Shown here: positions 50,919 through 62,212 of the stretch, one piece after another
Numbering within the stretch: position 1 is the first letter of the stretch
How the letters are laid out: each line of letters opens with the position of its first letter
Assembly: GCF_007035645.1 (NCBI RefSeq)
Contig: NZ_AP019632.1
Coordinates: forward strand, 992,001-1,056,000
DNA length: 64,000 nucleotides
Source: Enterobacter asburiae
Lineage (GTDB): Bacteria > Pseudomonadota > Gammaproteobacteria > Enterobacterales > Enterobacteriaceae
Reading direction: 5' to 3'
The notes under the pieces: generated by a model
Seen by the model: the letters and a program-made list of their open reading frames with translations, nothing else
What the model was told of the DNA's origin: nothing
The model's database searches: none
Made by a program: the position numbers and the translations under genes

Positions 50919-52214
50919 ATGACAGAAAGCATTACATCAAACGGGACGCTGGCTAACAGTGATACCCGAAGAAGGGTATGGGCAATCGTCAGCGCCTCTT
51001 CAGGGAATCTGGTTGAATGGTTCGACTTTTACGTCTACTCATTCTGTTCACTCTACTTCGCACATATTTTCTTCCCATCCGGCAACACCACAACGCAGCT
51101 GCTACAAACGGCGGGGGTATTTGCCGCAGGGTTTTTAATGCGGCCCATCGGGGGCTGGCTGTTTGGCCGCATTGCGGATCGTCGCGGCCGTAAGGCTTCT
51201 ATGCTGATCTCGGTGTGCATGATGTGCTTTGGTTCTCTGGTGATCGCCTGCTTACCGGGGTATGAATCGATTGGTACCTGGGCACCGGCGCTACTATTAC
51301 TGGCCCGCTTATTCCAGGGATTATCGGTAGGGGGTGAATACGGTACCAGTGCGACCTACATGAGTGAGATTGCCCTGGAAGGCCGTAAAGGTTTTTACGC
51401 CTCATTCCAGTACGTCACGCTGATTGGTGGTCAACTGCTGGCCATTCTTGTGGTAGTGATCCTGCAGCAGATTCTGACGGACGAACAACTTCACGCCTGG
51501 GGATGGCGAATTCCTTTCGCGATGGGCGCAGTACTGGCGGTGGTCGCACTTTGGCTACGCCGTCAGTTAGATGAAACCTCTCAGAAGGAAGTCAGAACGC
51601 TGAAGGAGGCGGGAACATTCAAAGGGTTATGGCGTAACCGCAAAGCTTTCCTCATGGTGCTGGGCTTTACTGCGGGCGGCTCTCTCAGTTTTTACACGTT
51701 CACCACCTACATGCAGAAGTACCTGGTGAACACCACCGGCATGCACGCAAACGTCGCCAGCGTAGTCATGACCGTGGCGCTGTTTGTCTTTATGCTCATA
51801 CAACCCATTATCGGTGCGCTCTCGGATAAAATCGGTCGACGTACGTCGATGCTGATTTTCGGCGGCCTGTCGGCGTTATGTACCGTACCTATTCTGTCGG
51901 CCCTTCAGCATGTGACTTCGCCGTATGCGGCGTTTGCGCTGGTGATGCTGGCGATGGTGATTGTCAGTTTCTATACCTCTATCAGCGGAATATTGAAAGC
52001 TGAAATGTTCCCGGCGCAGGTACGTGCTTTAGGGGTAGGGCTCTCTTATGCGGTAGCTAATGCGTTGTTTGGCGGATCGGCGGAGTACGTTGCGTTGTCG
52101 CTTAAATCATGGGGAAGTGAAACGACATTCTTCTGGTACGTAACGATAATGGGCGCACTGGCCTTTATTGTTTCGCTGATGCTGCATCGCAAAGGTAAAG
52201 GCATTCGACTTTAA
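50919..52214 (+). CDS. kgtP: Alpha-ketoglutarate/H+ symporter KgtP
   Basis: 431 residues from ATG 50919 ([20 protein letters not shown]), with AGGAG upstream; the 50868 start is too early. Major facilitator with 12 helices; family marks [55 protein letters not shown], and [11 protein letters not shown]. Proton-coupled uptake of 2-oxoglutarate. Its stop overlaps that of yfiM by 3 bases. Confidence 0.96.
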   Translation: MTESITSNGTLANSDTRRRVWAIVSASSGNLVEWFDFYVYSFCSLYFAHIFFPSGNTTTQLLQTAGVFAAGFLMRPIGGWLFGRIADRRGRKASMLISVCMMCFGSLVIACLPGYESIGTWAPALLLLARLFQGLSVGGEYGTSATYMSEIALEGRKGFYASFQYVTLIGGQLLAILVVVILQQILTDEQLHAWGWRIPFAMGAVLAVVALWLRRQLDETSQKEVRTLKEAGTFKGLWRNRKAFLMVLGFTAGGSLSFYTFTTYMQKYLVNTTGMHANVASVVMTVALFVFMLIQPIIGALSDKIGRRTSMLIFGGLSALCTVPILSALQHVTSPYAAFALVMLAMVIVSFYTSISGILKAEMFPAQVRALGVGLSYAVANALFGGSAEYVALSLKSWGSETTFFWYVTIMGALAFIVSLMLHRKGKGIRL

Positions 52215-52534
52215 TAGCGCGCCATCTGCCACACGGCATAGCCGGTCGTTGCGCCGGCGACATCCCAGGCGAAATCTTTCCAGCTCCAGCCGCTCCCTAC
52301 GGGGCGGCTATCCCACAGTTCTTTTGATGCTCCAAGACTGACTGAGAACATCAACCCTATCGCCGCGCTACGGTCCCGGCTGTATCCCTGATGCTGCGCA
52401 TATTCATTACCGGCTGCGGACAACATCGCCGAAGCGAGGAAATGCTGGGCTTTATCCTGTCCGGACCAGTTATCGTTGGCCATATGGCTACAGCCACTCA
52501 GAAAGAGGACGCTAAGTAACAGAGGAATACGCAT
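52211..52534 (-). CDS. yfiM: YfiM lipoprotein
   Basis: 107 residues from ATG 52534 ([20 protein letters not shown]), lipobox LSGC, length as in E. coli YfiM; a start at 52579 would cross the pssA terminator. Conserved [20 protein letters not shown] and [17 protein letters not shown]2279-type; function unknown, perhaps membrane-associated. It lies directly behind pssA. Confidence 0.92.
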   Translation of the reverse strand: MRIPLLLSVLFLSGCSHMANDNWSGQDKAQHFLASAMLSAAGNEYAQHQGYSRDRSAAIGLMFSVSLGASKELWDSRPVGSGWSWKDFAWDVAGATTGYAVWQMARY

Positions 52535-52546
52535 CAACGGCACCAT

Positions 52547-52573
52547 AAAAAAGCCCTGCGGGTTGCAGGGCCT
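52547..52573 (-). terminator. Terminator of pssA
   Basis: On the minus strand AGGCCCTGCAACCCGCAGGG then CTTTTTTA, 5 bases past the pssA stop. Confidence 0.88.
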
Positions 52574-52578
52574 GGACA

Positions 52579-53934
52579 TTACAGAATACGGCTGATAAGT
52601 CGGTCGATACGGATACGACGTAAGCGGCGGATAAGCTTGCGGACTTTTACCGGATAATCGGCAATGCTCTGCAGTTCGCGGTAATGATTAACCACAGTGG
52701 TATGCGTGCGAATCAGCTCCAGCTCACGTTCACGTTTTGCGGCTAACTCGTGCTGCGGGTCATGGATTAGGATAGCGTTTTCCAGATCCAGTCGCCACGC
52801 GCGTGGGTTCAGGTTATTACCGGTCAGCAGCATCCACTCATCGTCGACCCACATTCCTTTCAGATGGTAGGTGTTGTCCTCATCTTTCCAGAGACGCACA
52901 ACCAGCTGGTCAGTGTTTACGTAATACTGTAAACGGCTCAGGAAACGGCGCAGGTTGATCTCATAGAGATAAGGCAGCGCACCGATGATTTTGAACGGCT
53001 GATCTTCAGGAATGAAAAAGTCGTTTGCGGTTTTATCACCAACGATGATTTCCACTTTTTTACCGTCGCGCAGCAGCTGAATGATATTACGCACCAGCAC
53101 GGCAGGAAGGTTGAAGTACGGCGTACAGATGGTGAGTTTCTGCTCCGCGCACGGCATCAGATGGAATATCGTTTTGTTCAGCAGGCTTGATTTACCGAGC
53201 CCTACCAGCGGGGTAACGGATAACTCTTCGTTGTTCGCATCACCCTGGAAATGATAGACCGCATCACGCAGCTCCTGGCGGAAGGCGCGAACATCGTTTT
53301 TGATTTCCGGGCTTTTAGGACGCTCAGGATCGTCAAGGCGATTAACACCGCGGCCATGGACCAGATTTTTATCAACCCAGTTAAACATGATATCGGCCAT
53401 CTGCGGATTACGGATCAGATGGTAGCGGTCGTAGCGATATTTATCGAGCTGATGAAGGTAAACATCATTCAGACTTGCGCCGCTGTAAAGCACGCTGTCA
53501 TCAATGATGAATCCCTTGAAATGAAGGACGCCGAGCGCTTCACGGGTATTTACCGGGACGCCATAAACAGGCACATCAACGCCAGGATTTTCCTGCGCCG
53601 TGCGGCAATACCAGTCAGCATTGGTGTTTGAGGCGGCAGCGCCAATACGGCCACGCTGAGCGCGATGCCAGTCTACCAGCACGCGAACATCAAGTTCCGG
53701 ACGCTGACGTTTGGCTTCATAGAGCGCGTTCAGGATCGCGCGCCCGCCTTCATCCTGTTCAAGATAGAGCGCTACGATGCAAATGCGTCGCGTGGCGCTG
53801 GCAATCTTTTCCAGAAGCGTCTCCCGAAAATGAGCGGGAGCGTAAAAGAACTCTACATCATCAACTGACTGAGAAATCTTCGGTAGTTGAGCAAGGTGTT
53901 GTTGATGTTTATTACGCTTAAATTTTGACAACAT
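52579..53934 (-). CDS. pssA: CDP-diacylglycerol--serine O-phosphatidyltransferase
   Basis: 451 residues from ATG 53934 ([20 protein letters not shown]). Phospholipase-D superfamily with two HKD motifs: [20 protein letters not shown] and [20 protein letters not shown]. It makes phosphatidylserine, precursor of phosphatidylethanolamine, and is a peripheral membrane enzyme with a basic C-terminus ([19 protein letters not shown]). Confidence 0.97.
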   Translation of the reverse strand: MLSKFKRNKHQQHLAQLPKISQSVDDVEFFYAPAHFRETLLEKIASATRRICIVALYLEQDEGGRAILNALYEAKRQRPELDVRVLVDWHRAQRGRIGAAASNTNADWYCRTAQENPGVDVPVYGVPVNTREALGVLHFKGFIIDDSVLYSGASLNDVYLHQLDKYRYDRYHLIRNPQMADIMFNWVDKNLVHGRGVNRLDDPERPKSPEIKNDVRAFRQELRDAVYHFQGDANNEELSVTPLVGLGKSSLLNKTIFHLMPCAEQKLTICTPYFNLPAVLVRNIIQLLRDGKKVEIIVGDKTANDFFIPEDQPFKIIGALPYLYEINLRRFLSRLQYYVNTDQLVVRLWKDEDNTYHLKGMWVDDEWMLLTGNNLNPRAWRLDLENAILIHDPQHELAAKRERELELIRTHTTVVNHYRELQSIADYPVKVRKLIRRLRRIRIDRLISRIL

Positions 53935-54044
53935 CACAGTGCGTTTCTTCTCTGTTCATTGAAGGGTTGTCTGTACCATGCAAACAACATAAGCGGACAA
54001 TGATACCACCAGTCCCGTCCAAAGTGGGTAACATTTCCAGTAGC

Positions 54045-56708
54045 TTACTCGCGTTTGTCTGCTGATGTCAGACTGAGGGACAAGGCCACAATACCTTCGT
54101 CCAGCTGAATATCAACGTCAAACCCAAGTTTTCGCGCCAGGGTCACCATACCGCGATTGTTAGGCATAGTAATGCCATTGAGGCGTAACAATCCGTGATC
54201 TCGCGTATAACTGATAAGTTTTTCCAGCAGCCGTCTGCCCAGACCCAGGCCTTTAAGATCGGAGCGCACCAGCACCGCAAACTCCGCATCGACGTTATCC
54301 GGGTCAGAAATAGCACGCGTGACGCCGAGGATCTCATCCCCCTTATCGGAGCGACGAACGGCAACAAACGCCATTTCTCGATCGTAGTCGATCTGGGTCA
54401 TATTGGCTAAATCATCGTGGGTAAATTCGTTGATTTCGCTAAAATAGCGATAATAAAGATCCTCTTTCGTGACCTGAGAGATAAAGGCTCGCAGCTGGGG
54501 CTCATCTTCCGGCAGAATAGGGCGGAACAAGGCGCGTTCTCCATTCTTCATCTCAACCCACTCCTCCAGCTGCAGGGGATACGGGCGGATCGCCAGACGG
54601 CTTTCTCTGTCTCCTTCGAATGGTGCGATATCCAGGGTCACGTCCAGCGCCGTAAACTCATTGCCGGAGGCCAGCAGCGGATGAATGTCCAGCCGCTGGA
54701 TCTCTGCACAATCCACAATCAGGTTAGAGACCTGCACCAGGAACTGACTTAACCCGGCTATATCAAGCGGGCGCAGCGCACTCCGGCCACGGATCTTTTT
54801 ACTTTTAATCGCCTGGATGATCAGATAACGCGCCAGGTTCATGTTCAGCGGCGGTAACGCCACCACGGCCTGCTCCTCCGGACGCCACTCAACGCCACCC
54901 TCTCCCAGCATGATGAGCGGGCCGAAGACGGGATCGTGTTCAACCACTACCCGTAATTCCTGAGCCCCTGCACGGTTTGCCATGCTTTGCACCAGCAATC
55001 CGTGGATCCTTGCCTGCGGCCAGGCCATTTTGACCCGATCAAAAATGGCATCAGCTGCCTGCTGCACCTCAGTCGCCGTACGCAGGTATAACATAACCCC
55101 CTGAACATCAGACTTATGCGGGATATCCGGAGAACGCAGCTTCAGGGCAACCGGATAGCCAATCTGTTCGGCAATATGCACGGCCTCAGCGCTGTCGCCG
55201 GCGATCCAGGTCGGCAGGGTTTGCATCCCGTAGCTGCCCAGAATGGGCTGGACCTCATGCGTATCAAGCGAGGTCGCGCCTTCTTCAATGGCCTGCTGCA
55301 ACAGCCGGTGAACGTCGACGGTGTTCGCCGTCAGATTCCCCGGCAAAGCCGGCGTTTCACGCAGCTGCTTCTGGTTGCGGCGATATTCCACCATATGCAT
55401 AAACGCGGTGATGGTGCCTTCCGGCGTGCGGTAGGTTGGCAGCCCGGCCTCGCTGAACAAGCGCCGCGCCTCCTGAGAGGAAAACTCACCGCACCAGTTG
55501 GTGAGCAGGGTAACGTATTTACCTCGCGGATGGTTGCGCACGGCGTCAATGAGCGCGCGCGCGCTTTCACTGCCCGGCGCGACCGCGCTGGGGGAGTGGA
55601 TAATCATCAGCGCGTCGAAATCCTGGCTATCCAGCAAAATGGAGATCGCTCTGATGTAGCGGTCGCTGCTGGCGTCATCGCGCAAATCAAGCGGATTGCC
55701 GGGCGTCACGCTGGTCGGAAGCGCTTCTTTCAGGCGCTGCAGCGTCTCTTCACTCAGCGTTGCCAGCTTGCCGAAGCGCCGCCACAGCTCGTCCAGCGCG
55801 AGCGCGGCAGGGGCCGCACCGTTACTGACAATCATTAGCTTCTCACCGCGCAACGGGCGCATATGGCTTAACGTCTCAACGGCGGAAAAAAGCTCGTGCG
55901 TATCCTGTACCCGCAGCAACCCCGCGCGCTGAATGGCGGCGTCCCAGGCGGGATCCATGCCGGAATGAGAATGCAGCAGACGCTGTGCCGCAGGGCTGCG
56001 TCCGCTTTTGATCACCAGGATCGGCTTATTGCGCGAAGCGCTTCGCGAAGCCGAGACAAAACGACGCGCGTCGCTGAGGTGCTCAAGATAAAGCAGGATC
56101 GCGCTGGTTTTGCCGTCACGCGCCAGAAAATCCAGCAGCTCATCAACGTCGATATCCAGGCTGTCGCCCAGGGCAATGAAGTAGGAGAATCCCATTTCAC
56201 GCTGCTGCGCCCAGTCGAGGATGGTGTTCGATACCGCAGCCGACTGCGAGATAAACGCCAGTTTGCCTTTGCGGATCGGAACCGGGGAGAAACTGGCATT
56301 CAGCCCCTGCCAGGGGGCAAGCAGGCCCAGACTGTTTGGCCCAAGAATGCGCATTTGATAGCGGCTGGCGCAGGCCAGAAGCTCGGCTTTCTGTTCAGGC
56401 GGAGACGAAAGAATAATGCAGGTTTTACACCCTTTCTTGCCGAGTGATTCCAGCAGTTCCGGGTTGCGCTTCGCGTTTGTACAGAGTACGGCAAGATCCG
56501 GCACGAAAGGCAAGCTTTGTACATCAGGCCAAGCAAGTACCCCCTGAACGGCCTTATAAGACGGCGTGACGGGCATGACGGGGCCGTTAAATCCCCCGGC
56601 CAGCAGATTACGCATCATCAGATAGCCAGCACGATCCGGCTTCATTGATGCGCCGATAACGGCAATGGATTTAGGACGAAGTAGCGCTTCTAACCCTCGC
56701 TGGCTCAT
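54045..56708 (-). CDS. patZ: Protein lysine acetyltransferase PatZ (Pka, YfiQ)
   Basis: 887 residues from ATG 56708 (MSQRGLEALLRPKSIAVIGA) with AGGAGG before it. An N-terminal ADP-forming acetyl-CoA-synthetase-like part (CoA-binding, ligase and ATP-grasp domains, about 1-700) is fused to a C-terminal GNAT domain (about 725-875; VLVRSDLKGLGLGRRLLEKL). It acetylates lysines, for example on acetyl-CoA synthetase, using acetyl-CoA; in E. coli it is under cAMP-CRP control. Followed upstream by tapT on the same strand. Confidence 0.95.
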   Translation of the reverse strand: MSQRGLEALLRPKSIAVIGASMKPDRAGYLMMRNLLAGGFNGPVMPVTPSYKAVQGVLAWPDVQSLPFVPDLAVLCTNAKRNPELLESLGKKGCKTCIILSSPPEQKAELLACASRYQMRILGPNSLGLLAPWQGLNASFSPVPIRKGKLAFISQSAAVSNTILDWAQQREMGFSYFIALGDSLDIDVDELLDFLARDGKTSAILLYLEHLSDARRFVSASRSASRNKPILVIKSGRSPAAQRLLHSHSGMDPAWDAAIQRAGLLRVQDTHELFSAVETLSHMRPLRGEKLMIVSNGAAPAALALDELWRRFGKLATLSEETLQRLKEALPTSVTPGNPLDLRDDASSDRYIRAISILLDSQDFDALMIIHSPSAVAPGSESARALIDAVRNHPRGKYVTLLTNWCGEFSSQEARRLFSEAGLPTYRTPEGTITAFMHMVEYRRNQKQLRETPALPGNLTANTVDVHRLLQQAIEEGATSLDTHEVQPILGSYGMQTLPTWIAGDSAEAVHIAEQIGYPVALKLRSPDIPHKSDVQGVMLYLRTATEVQQAADAIFDRVKMAWPQARIHGLLVQSMANRAGAQELRVVVEHDPVFGPLIMLGEGGVEWRPEEQAVVALPPLNMNLARYLIIQAIKSKKIRGRSALRPLDIAGLSQFLVQVSNLIVDCAEIQRLDIHPLLASGNEFTALDVTLDIAPFEGDRESRLAIRPYPLQLEEWVEMKNGERALFRPILPEDEPQLRAFISQVTKEDLYYRYFSEINEFTHDDLANMTQIDYDREMAFVAVRRSDKGDEILGVTRAISDPDNVDAEFAVLVRSDLKGLGLGRRLLEKLISYTRDHGLLRLNGITMPNNRGMVTLARKLGFDVDIQLDEGIVALSLSLTSADKRE

Positions 56709-56743
56709 GCAGGCCTCCTGTGAATGCAAGCGACCTGATGATT

Positions 56744-57442
56744 TTAAACGCTTTCTGGCTCGGGCGCTGTGACGCTGCCCTTATGAACGGTTTTTCCCGC
56801 CAGATAGCGCTCCCGGAAGCATGAGAAATGGTTGCCCAGGGCATCAGCCGCAGCGGTATCTCCCGCTAAATCCAGAAGCGCAATCGCCACTTCGGCGGTG
56901 CAGTATTGCCCGTCAGCGTGCGCTTCACGCAGGCGGTAGGCGGAGACGCGGGAAAGATCGACAGAAATCACCGGCAGCGCGTCGAGATACGGGCTTTTGC
57001 GAAACATTTTTCGCGCTTCGGTCCATGTACCGTCCAGCATGATAAACAGCGGTGGTTTACCGGATGGCGGCGCTGAAAGCACCTGGCGATCCACACCTGC
57101 ATATGACGCGGGGAAGACGACCATCGGCTGGTAGTCGGGGCTGGCCACTAAATCGAGCAGGGCCTGAGGCGGCTCTGTACGGGACCACTGAAACGCGGCG
57201 GTATCCGGCAGAATATCGGCGATAAGACGCCCCGTATTGCTGGGTTTCATCGGCTCGGTATCGAACATGACCAGACAAAAACGGCTCTGTGCCGTACTCG
57301 GTGCCAGCGTCTCGCATAGACAAACCTTCAGCGGCAGAAGGCAGCGCTGACAGCGGCGAATACGGTTGCCTCGTGCGAGGAACGGTCGGGTGGCGCGCGC
57401 AAGGCGTTCGGCGCGTAATTTAAGAACGGCGTTATCAGTCAT
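56744..57442 (-). CDS. tapT: tRNA-uridine aminocarboxypropyltransferase TapT (YfiP)
   Basis: 232 residues of the DTW family: N-terminal Cys cluster CQRCLLPLKVCLC and the signature LDGTWTEARKM. In E. coli TapT adds the acp3 group to U47 of several tRNAs from SAM, helping thermal stability. Ends 35 bases before patZ, so the two are co-transcribed. Confidence 0.93.
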   Translation of the reverse strand: MTDNAVLKLRAERLARATRPFLARGNRIRRCQRCLLPLKVCLCETLAPSTAQSRFCLVMFDTEPMKPSNTGRLIADILPDTAAFQWSRTEPPQALLDLVASPDYQPMVVFPASYAGVDRQVLSAPPSGKPPLFIMLDGTWTEARKMFRKSPYLDALPVISVDLSRVSAYRLREAHADGQYCTAEVAIALLDLAGDTAAADALGNHFSCFRERYLAGKTVHKGSVTAPEPESV

Positions 57443-57511
57443 GGTCGAAATGCAGGAAAAACGCTATTTTCGCAGAGGCGGGAGCGGGGCACAAGACGTG
57501 CCCCGTGAATG

Positions 57512-57931
57512 TTACAGCGACTCGTTTAACCAGCTTTCAAAAGGTGCTTTTGGAACCGCACCGTTGAGCATATCGATCACTTCGCCATTTTTGAAAATCA
57601 TAATGGTCGGGATGCTGCGAATACGAAAACGTGCGCTCAGTTCGGGTTCGGCTTCGGTATTGACCTTAACGAACCGCATTTTTCCGCTGCGCTCTTCGGC
57701 CACATCTTCGAAAATCGGCGCGAAGCTACGGCAAGGGCCGCACCATGGTGCCCAGAAATCGATCACGACAGGAAGATCGTCCTTGAGGAGTTTGTCCAGC
57801 GTAGCACCCGTCGCGTTAATGACATCGCCATCAAATAATTCATGGCCACAACGTCCGCATTTCGCACCATCTTCCATCCGATCGTCCGGAATGCGATTAA
57901 GAGCCTGACAGTTGGCACATACGGTATTCAT
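57512..57931 (-). CDS. trxC: Thioredoxin 2
   Basis: 139 residues. An N-terminal zinc domain with two CXXC pairs (VCANCQAL and KCGRCGHEL) precedes a thioredoxin fold with active site [10 protein letters not shown]. Reduces protein disulfides; in E. coli it is induced by OxyR on peroxide stress. Zinc binding tunes its redox potential. Confidence 0.97.
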   Translation of the reverse strand: MNTVCANCQALNRIPDDRMEDGAKCGRCGHELFDGDVINATGATLDKLLKDDLPVVIDFWAPWCGPCRSFAPIFEDVAEERSGKMRFVKVNTEAEPELSARFRIRSIPTIMIFKNGEVIDMLNGAVPKAPFESWLNESL

Positions 57932-58135
57932 AACTAACCTCTGATAGAGCCGTGGGACAGCGGCACAACGCCGATAATGTTTCTAATATGTTACATATTA
58001 TCAATGAGCCTGTTTGAAACAACAATGCGTTTTATTCAATGAGAACAATAGTCACAGGCTTTTGTACGAAATTATGGCTATGCGCTGGCACATCGGGTAA
58101 TCTGCGCGCTTCGCGCAGCGCTGGTGGAGAAAAGC

Positions 58136-59266
58136 ATGAACGACGAAATGAAAAACAAAAGCGGCAAGGTCAAAGTGATGTATGTCCGCAGTGATGATGA
58201 CTCTGATAAACGCACCCAAAATCCGCGTACCGGAAAAGGTGGCGGGCGTCCGGCGTCTTCTCGTGCAGACGGTGGCCGTCGCCCCGCCCGCGATGACAGA
58301 AATAACCGCGGTGATGACCGCAAACGTGACGATCGCAAACGCGATGACCGTCCGCGTTCCGACCGCCCACGCAGTGACCGTCCACGCGACGATCGTCCGC
58401 GTGATGACTTCTCACGTGATAACGCCTCACCGTGGCGCACCGTTTCTCGCGCCCCTGGCGATGAGACGCCGGAAAAAGCCGATCACGGCGGTATCAGCGG
58501 TAAAAGCTTTATCGACCCGGAAGTGCTGCGCCGTCAGCGTGCGGAAGAGACCCGCGTGTATGGCGAGAACGCCTGCCAGGCGCTGTTCCTGAGCCGTCCT
58601 GAGTGTATCGTCCGCGCCTGGTTTATCCAGAGCGTGACCCCGCGCTTCAAAGAAGCGCTGCGCTGGATGGCCGCGAACCGTAAAGCCTACCACGTGGTTG
58701 ATGATGCCGAGCTGATCAAAGCGTCCGGCACTGAACACCACGGCGGCGTCTGCTTCCTGATCAAAAAGCGTAACGGCACGACCGTGCAGCAGTGGGTCAG
58801 CCAGGCGGATGCCGATGACTGCGTGCTGGCCCTGGAAGATGTGGGCAACCCGCACAACCTGGGCGCAATGATGCGTAGCTGCGCGCACTTTGGCGTGAAA
58901 GGCGTGCTGTTGCAGGATGCCGCGCTGCTGGAATCCGGCGCCGCGATCCGTACTGCGGAAGGCGGAGCCGAGCACGTACAGCCGATCACCGGTGACAGCG
59001 TTCTGGACGCCCTCGAGCAGTTCCGTAAAGCGGGTTATTCCATCGTGACCACCTCAAGCCATGCCGGTACGCCGCTGTTTAAAGCGACGCTGCCGCGCAA
59101 AATGGTGCTGGTGCTGGGGCAGGAACGTGATGGTCTGTCTGACGCGGCGCTCTCCAGTGCGGATCTGAGCGTCTCTATCGACGGAACAGGCAATGTGGAA
59201 AGTCTGAACGTATCCGTTGCGACCGGCGTACTGCTGGCCGAATGGTGGCGCCAGAACAAGGCATAA
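58136..59266 (+). CDS. yfiF: YfiF, SpoU-type RNA methyltransferase
   Basis: 376 residues from ATG 58136 ([20 protein letters not shown]), GGAG upstream. The C-terminal SpoU/TrmH SAM domain is intact ([54 protein letters not shown]). It is about 30 residues longer than E. coli YfiF because of an Arg/Asp repeat insert at about residues 50-98 (units like DDRKR and SDRPR). The target RNA is not established. Confidence 0.92.
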   Translation: MNDEMKNKSGKVKVMYVRSDDDSDKRTQNPRTGKGGGRPASSRADGGRRPARDDRNNRGDDRKRDDRKRDDRPRSDRPRSDRPRDDRPRDDFSRDNASPWRTVSRAPGDETPEKADHGGISGKSFIDPEVLRRQRAEETRVYGENACQALFLSRPECIVRAWFIQSVTPRFKEALRWMAANRKAYHVVDDAELIKASGTEHHGGVCFLIKKRNGTTVQQWVSQADADDCVLALEDVGNPHNLGAMMRSCAHFGVKGVLLQDAALLESGAAIRTAEGGAEHVQPITGDSVLDALEQFRKAGYSIVTTSSHAGTPLFKATLPRKMVLVLGQERDGLSDAALSSADLSVSIDGTGNVESLNVSVATGVLLAEWWRQNKA

Positions 59267-59280
59267 TCCATTATGCTTTT

Positions 59281-59306
59281 TGTATGCCCGGTGAGCCGGG
59301 CATACA
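59281..59306. terminator. Hairpin between yfiF and ung
   Basis: TGTATGCCCGGTGAGCCGGGCATACA, a perfect 11-bp stem between convergent genes, without a clear T-run; probably ends or protects both transcripts. Confidence 0.55.
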
Positions 59307-59314
59307 AACTCTAA

Positions 59315-60004
59315 CTACTCGCTCTCTGCCGGTAATACAGGCATCCAGTCAATCGGCTTTTCGCCACGTTTTTCCAGCCATTCATTCGCCAGAACAAAAT
59401 GATTACTGCCAAAGAAACCGCGATGTGCAGACAGCGGTGACGGGTGCGGTGCCTTGAGCACGTGATGACGCTGACGATCGATAATCGCCCCTTTCTTCTG
59501 CGCGTGAGAACCCCAGAGTAAAAACACCACCCCTTCACGATGCTCGTTGATCAGGCTGATGACTTTATCGGTAAACGTCTCCCAGCCCAGACTGGCGTGC
59601 GAGTGCGCCTGACCCGCCCGTACGGTAAGCACCGTATTCAGCAACAGCACGCCCTGGCGCGCCCAGCTTTCCAGGTAACCGTGGTTTGGCCGGGTAAAAC
59701 CGGGCACGGTTGCTTCAAGCTCTTTATACATGTTGAGCAGAGAAGGGGGGATAGCCACGCCCGGACGAACGGAAAACGCCAGCCCATGCGCCTGCCCGGG
59801 GCCGTGATAGGGATCCTGGCCCAGAATGACCACTTTCACATCGCTCAGTTCGGTGTAGCGAAAGGCGTTAAACACGTCTTTCTGCGGCGGGTAAATCGTC
59901 TGTCCGGACTGACGCTCAGCGGCAACGGTGCTGAGTGTATTGATAAAATAAGGCTGCTGCTTTTCTTCTGCCAGCACGTCATGCCAGGTTAAAGGTGTCG
60001 TCAT
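59315..60004 (-). CDS. ung: Uracil-DNA glycosylase
   Basis: 229 residues, E. coli length. Family 1 motifs: [19 protein letters not shown] with the catalytic Asp, [17 protein letters not shown], and [15 protein letters not shown] with the catalytic His. Removes uracil from DNA for base excision repair. Confidence 0.98.
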   Translation of the reverse strand: MTTPLTWHDVLAEEKQQPYFINTLSTVAAERQSGQTIYPPQKDVFNAFRYTELSDVKVVILGQDPYHGPGQAHGLAFSVRPGVAIPPSLLNMYKELEATVPGFTRPNHGYLESWARQGVLLLNTVLTVRAGQAHSHASLGWETFTDKVISLINEHREGVVFLLWGSHAQKKGAIIDRQRHHVLKAPHPSPLSAHRGFFGSNHFVLANEWLEKRGEKPIDWMPVLPAESE

Positions 60005-60318
60005 CTCGCTCTCCTGCGAATCTCAATCTCTGACTAGCTTACCTGTTTCACCCCGGTGAGCAAAATTACGCGCTGAAATACGTGCCAAGTGGCTAAATTT
60101 ATTTTGAAAAGATACAGGGTAAGTTGAATTGGTAAGGTTGTTAAATTGATCTAAAACAATAAATTCAAACCACACTCTTTATGTGGTTGGTGTTTTTGTT
60201 GATTTAAATCAATAAATCGCCGGGGTTTGAATGTTATATATACACACAAGAAAAAATGGTTTTACCAATTGGCCGCGAGAGGCCGACACGAGTTAATGTA
60301 GCCTAAGGGAGGCAACAC
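60005..60318. other. ung-grcA intergenic region
   Basis: 314 AT-rich bases holding the two FNR sites and the grcA promoter and leader; no ORF is seen. Confidence 0.7.
60146..60212 (+). promoter_or_regulatory. Tandem FNR sites of grcA
   Basis: TTGATTTAAATCAA at 60199-60212 is a perfect FNR box; TTGATCTAAAACAA at 60146-60159 is a near match exactly 53 bases upstream. E. coli yfiD has FNR sites at -40.5 and -93.5, the same 53-base spacing. Confidence 0.88.
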
Positions 60319-60702
60319 ATGATTACAGGTATCCAGATTACTAAAGCTGCAAATGACGATCTGCTCAATTCTTTCTGGCTGCTGGACAGCGAGAAGAACG
60401 AAGCGCGCTGCGTCGTTGCGAAAGCGGGTTTTGCTGAAGATGAAATCGTACCGGTAAACAAATTGGGCGAAATCGAATACCGTGAAGTTCCTATGGAAGT
60501 GCAGCCGGAAGTGCGCGTGGAAGGGGGTCAGCACCTGAACGTTAACGTGCTGCGCCGCGAAACGCTGATGGATGCCGTTGAGCATCCAGAAAAATACCCA
60601 CAGCTGACTATCCGCGTGTCCGGCTATGCGGTTCGCTTTAACTCACTGACTCCAGAACAGCAGCGCGACGTTATCGCCCGTACCTTTACTGAAAGCCTGT
60701 AA
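60319..60702 (+). CDS. grcA: Autonomous glycyl radical cofactor GrcA (YfiD)
   Basis: 127 residues. The C-terminus carries the glycyl radical motif [20 protein letters not shown], like the end of pyruvate formate-lyase. It replaces the damaged glycyl radical domain of PflB after oxygen exposure. Anaerobic induction by FNR is shown by the two upstream sites; AAGGGAGG precedes the ATG. Confidence 0.98.
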   Translation: MITGIQITKAANDDLLNSFWLLDSEKNEARCVVAKAGFAEDEIVPVNKLGEIEYREVPMEVQPEVRVEGGQHLNVNVLRRETLMDAVEHPEKYPQLTIRVSGYAVRFNSLTPEQQRDVIARTFTESL

Positions 60703-60722
60703 CGGCTTCAGCAGGGGGGAAT

Positions 60723-60753
60723 AAAAAAGCCGGGGATTTCCCCGGCTTTTTTT
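60723..60753. terminator. Bidirectional terminator between grcA and srmB
   Basis: AAAAAAGCCGGGGATTTCCCCGGC then T7, symmetric between convergent genes; it overlaps the srmB stop. Confidence 0.92.
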
Positions 60754-62080
60754 ACTCTTCAGTTTTCGTCTCTGGTGCAGCAGAGCTTGGCTTACGGCGC
60801 TTACCAATGTTTTTGGTATCGCGGTGGCGCTGCTTCACGCGCGGTTTCTCTTTTTCTTTCTCTTTTCTCTCAGCACGTTTTGCGAGCGCTTTCTTGGACG
60901 GTTTACCCGTCATCTTTTCACTCGGCGCACGCGTGGTCGGGCGGAGTTCGTCAATAACGCGCGCTTTCAGCGGCTCATCAACATAGCGGCCAATTTTCTG
61001 CAGCAGCAGGTAGTCATGCGCTTCGACCAGTGAAATCGCAATCCCTTTGCGGCCCGCGCGGCCGGTACGGCCAATGCGGTGCAGGTAGGTATCTCCGCTG
61101 CGCGGCATATCGAAGTTAATGACGTGGCTGACGTCCGGGATGTCGATCCCGCGTGCGGCAACGTCAGTCGCAACCAGCACGTTAACGCGACCATCGGTCA
61201 GACGCTTAATCCCTTCGGTACGCTTGATCTGCGCCATCTCGCCTTCAAGATAGCAGTTGTTGATCCCGGCGTTACGCAGCATCTCAGCCAGCTCGTGCAC
61301 GCGCTCGCGCTTACGCACAAACACGATGGTGCGCAGAGCATCTTCCTGCTTCAGCAGGTGTTTCAGCAATTCGACCTTGTGCTCAAGGTTATCCGCGCGG
61401 TAGTACCACTGGTGGATCTTCTTACGCTCACGGGTGGACGGCGTAGCCGAGACTTCCACCGGATCTTCCAGCAGACGCTCTGCGAAGTCTTTGATCGCTT
61501 CCCCTTCGAGGGTGGCAGAGAACAGCATCGTCTGGTTACGCCAGCGCGTTTCCCCTGCAATGTGCTCGATATCCTGTGCGAAGCCCATGTCCAGCATGCG
61601 GTCGGCTTCGTCGAGGATCAGCGTTTCAACCGCGCGGCAGTCGAAGTTCTCTTCTTTAATGTACTGCAGCAGGCGGCCCGTCGTCGCAACGACGATGTCC
61701 TGGTTTTCGCTGAACACTTCGGCGTGGTTCATGTACGCAACGCCGCCGGTGATGGTGGCGATATCCAGATGAGTATTTGCCGCGAGTTCACGCGCGTGAT
61801 CGGCAACCTGCATTGCCAGTTCGCGCGTAGGCGTCAGGATCAAAATACGCGGCGGGCCAGATTTTTTACGCGGAAAGTCGAGCAGATGCTGCAACACAGG
61901 CAGCAAATAGGCTGCTGTCTTCCCCGTGCCGGTTGGCGCAGAACCGAGCACATCGCGGCCCTCAAGCGCAGGCGGAATGGCCGCTGCCTGAATGGCGGTC
62001 GGGCGTGTAAAGCCTTTGCTCTCAAGTGCATTGAGCAGGCTTTCATCGAGTTCAAGTTCGGAAAAAGTCGTTACAGTCAT
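60752..62080 (-). CDS. srmB: ATP-dependent RNA helicase SrmB
   Basis: 442 residues. DEAD-box motifs: Q motif FTRPTAIQ, Walker [19 protein letters not shown] in [16 protein letters not shown], and [12 protein letters not shown] basic Lys/Arg-rich tail (about 380-442) binds RNA. It acts early in 50S subunit assembly with L4 and L24. Divergent from trmN6. Confidence 0.97.
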   Translation of the reverse strand: MTVTTFSELELDESLLNALESKGFTRPTAIQAAAIPPALEGRDVLGSAPTGTGKTAAYLLPVLQHLLDFPRKKSGPPRILILTPTRELAMQVADHARELAANTHLDIATITGGVAYMNHAEVFSENQDIVVATTGRLLQYIKEENFDCRAVETLILDEADRMLDMGFAQDIEHIAGETRWRNQTMLFSATLEGEAIKDFAERLLEDPVEVSATPSTRERKKIHQWYYRADNLEHKVELLKHLLKQEDALRTIVFVRKRERVHELAEMLRNAGINNCYLEGEMAQIKRTEGIKRLTDGRVNVLVATDVAARGIDIPDVSHVINFDMPRSGDTYLHRIGRTGRAGRKGIAISLVEAHDYLLLQKIGRYVDEPLKARVIDELRPTTRAPSEKMTGKPSKKALAKRAERKEKEKEKPRVKQRHRDTKNIGKRRKPSSAAPETKTEE

Positions 62081-62212
62081 GTTCTACCTCTGTGTGGGGC
62101 GCTGATTATAGACGTTACGGCTGTAATCTTCATCTGTTTGTATGGATATCGCTTTTCGGCCACTTCGCTTTCCCCTATGCTACTCCAGTTTCACTTAGAA
62201 GGTTGCCCTGAC

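Noticed and set aside
61079..62212. Upstream extension of the trmN6 frame to 623 codons
   Set aside because: It runs antisense to srmB; the E. coli homologue starts at the position equivalent to 62213.
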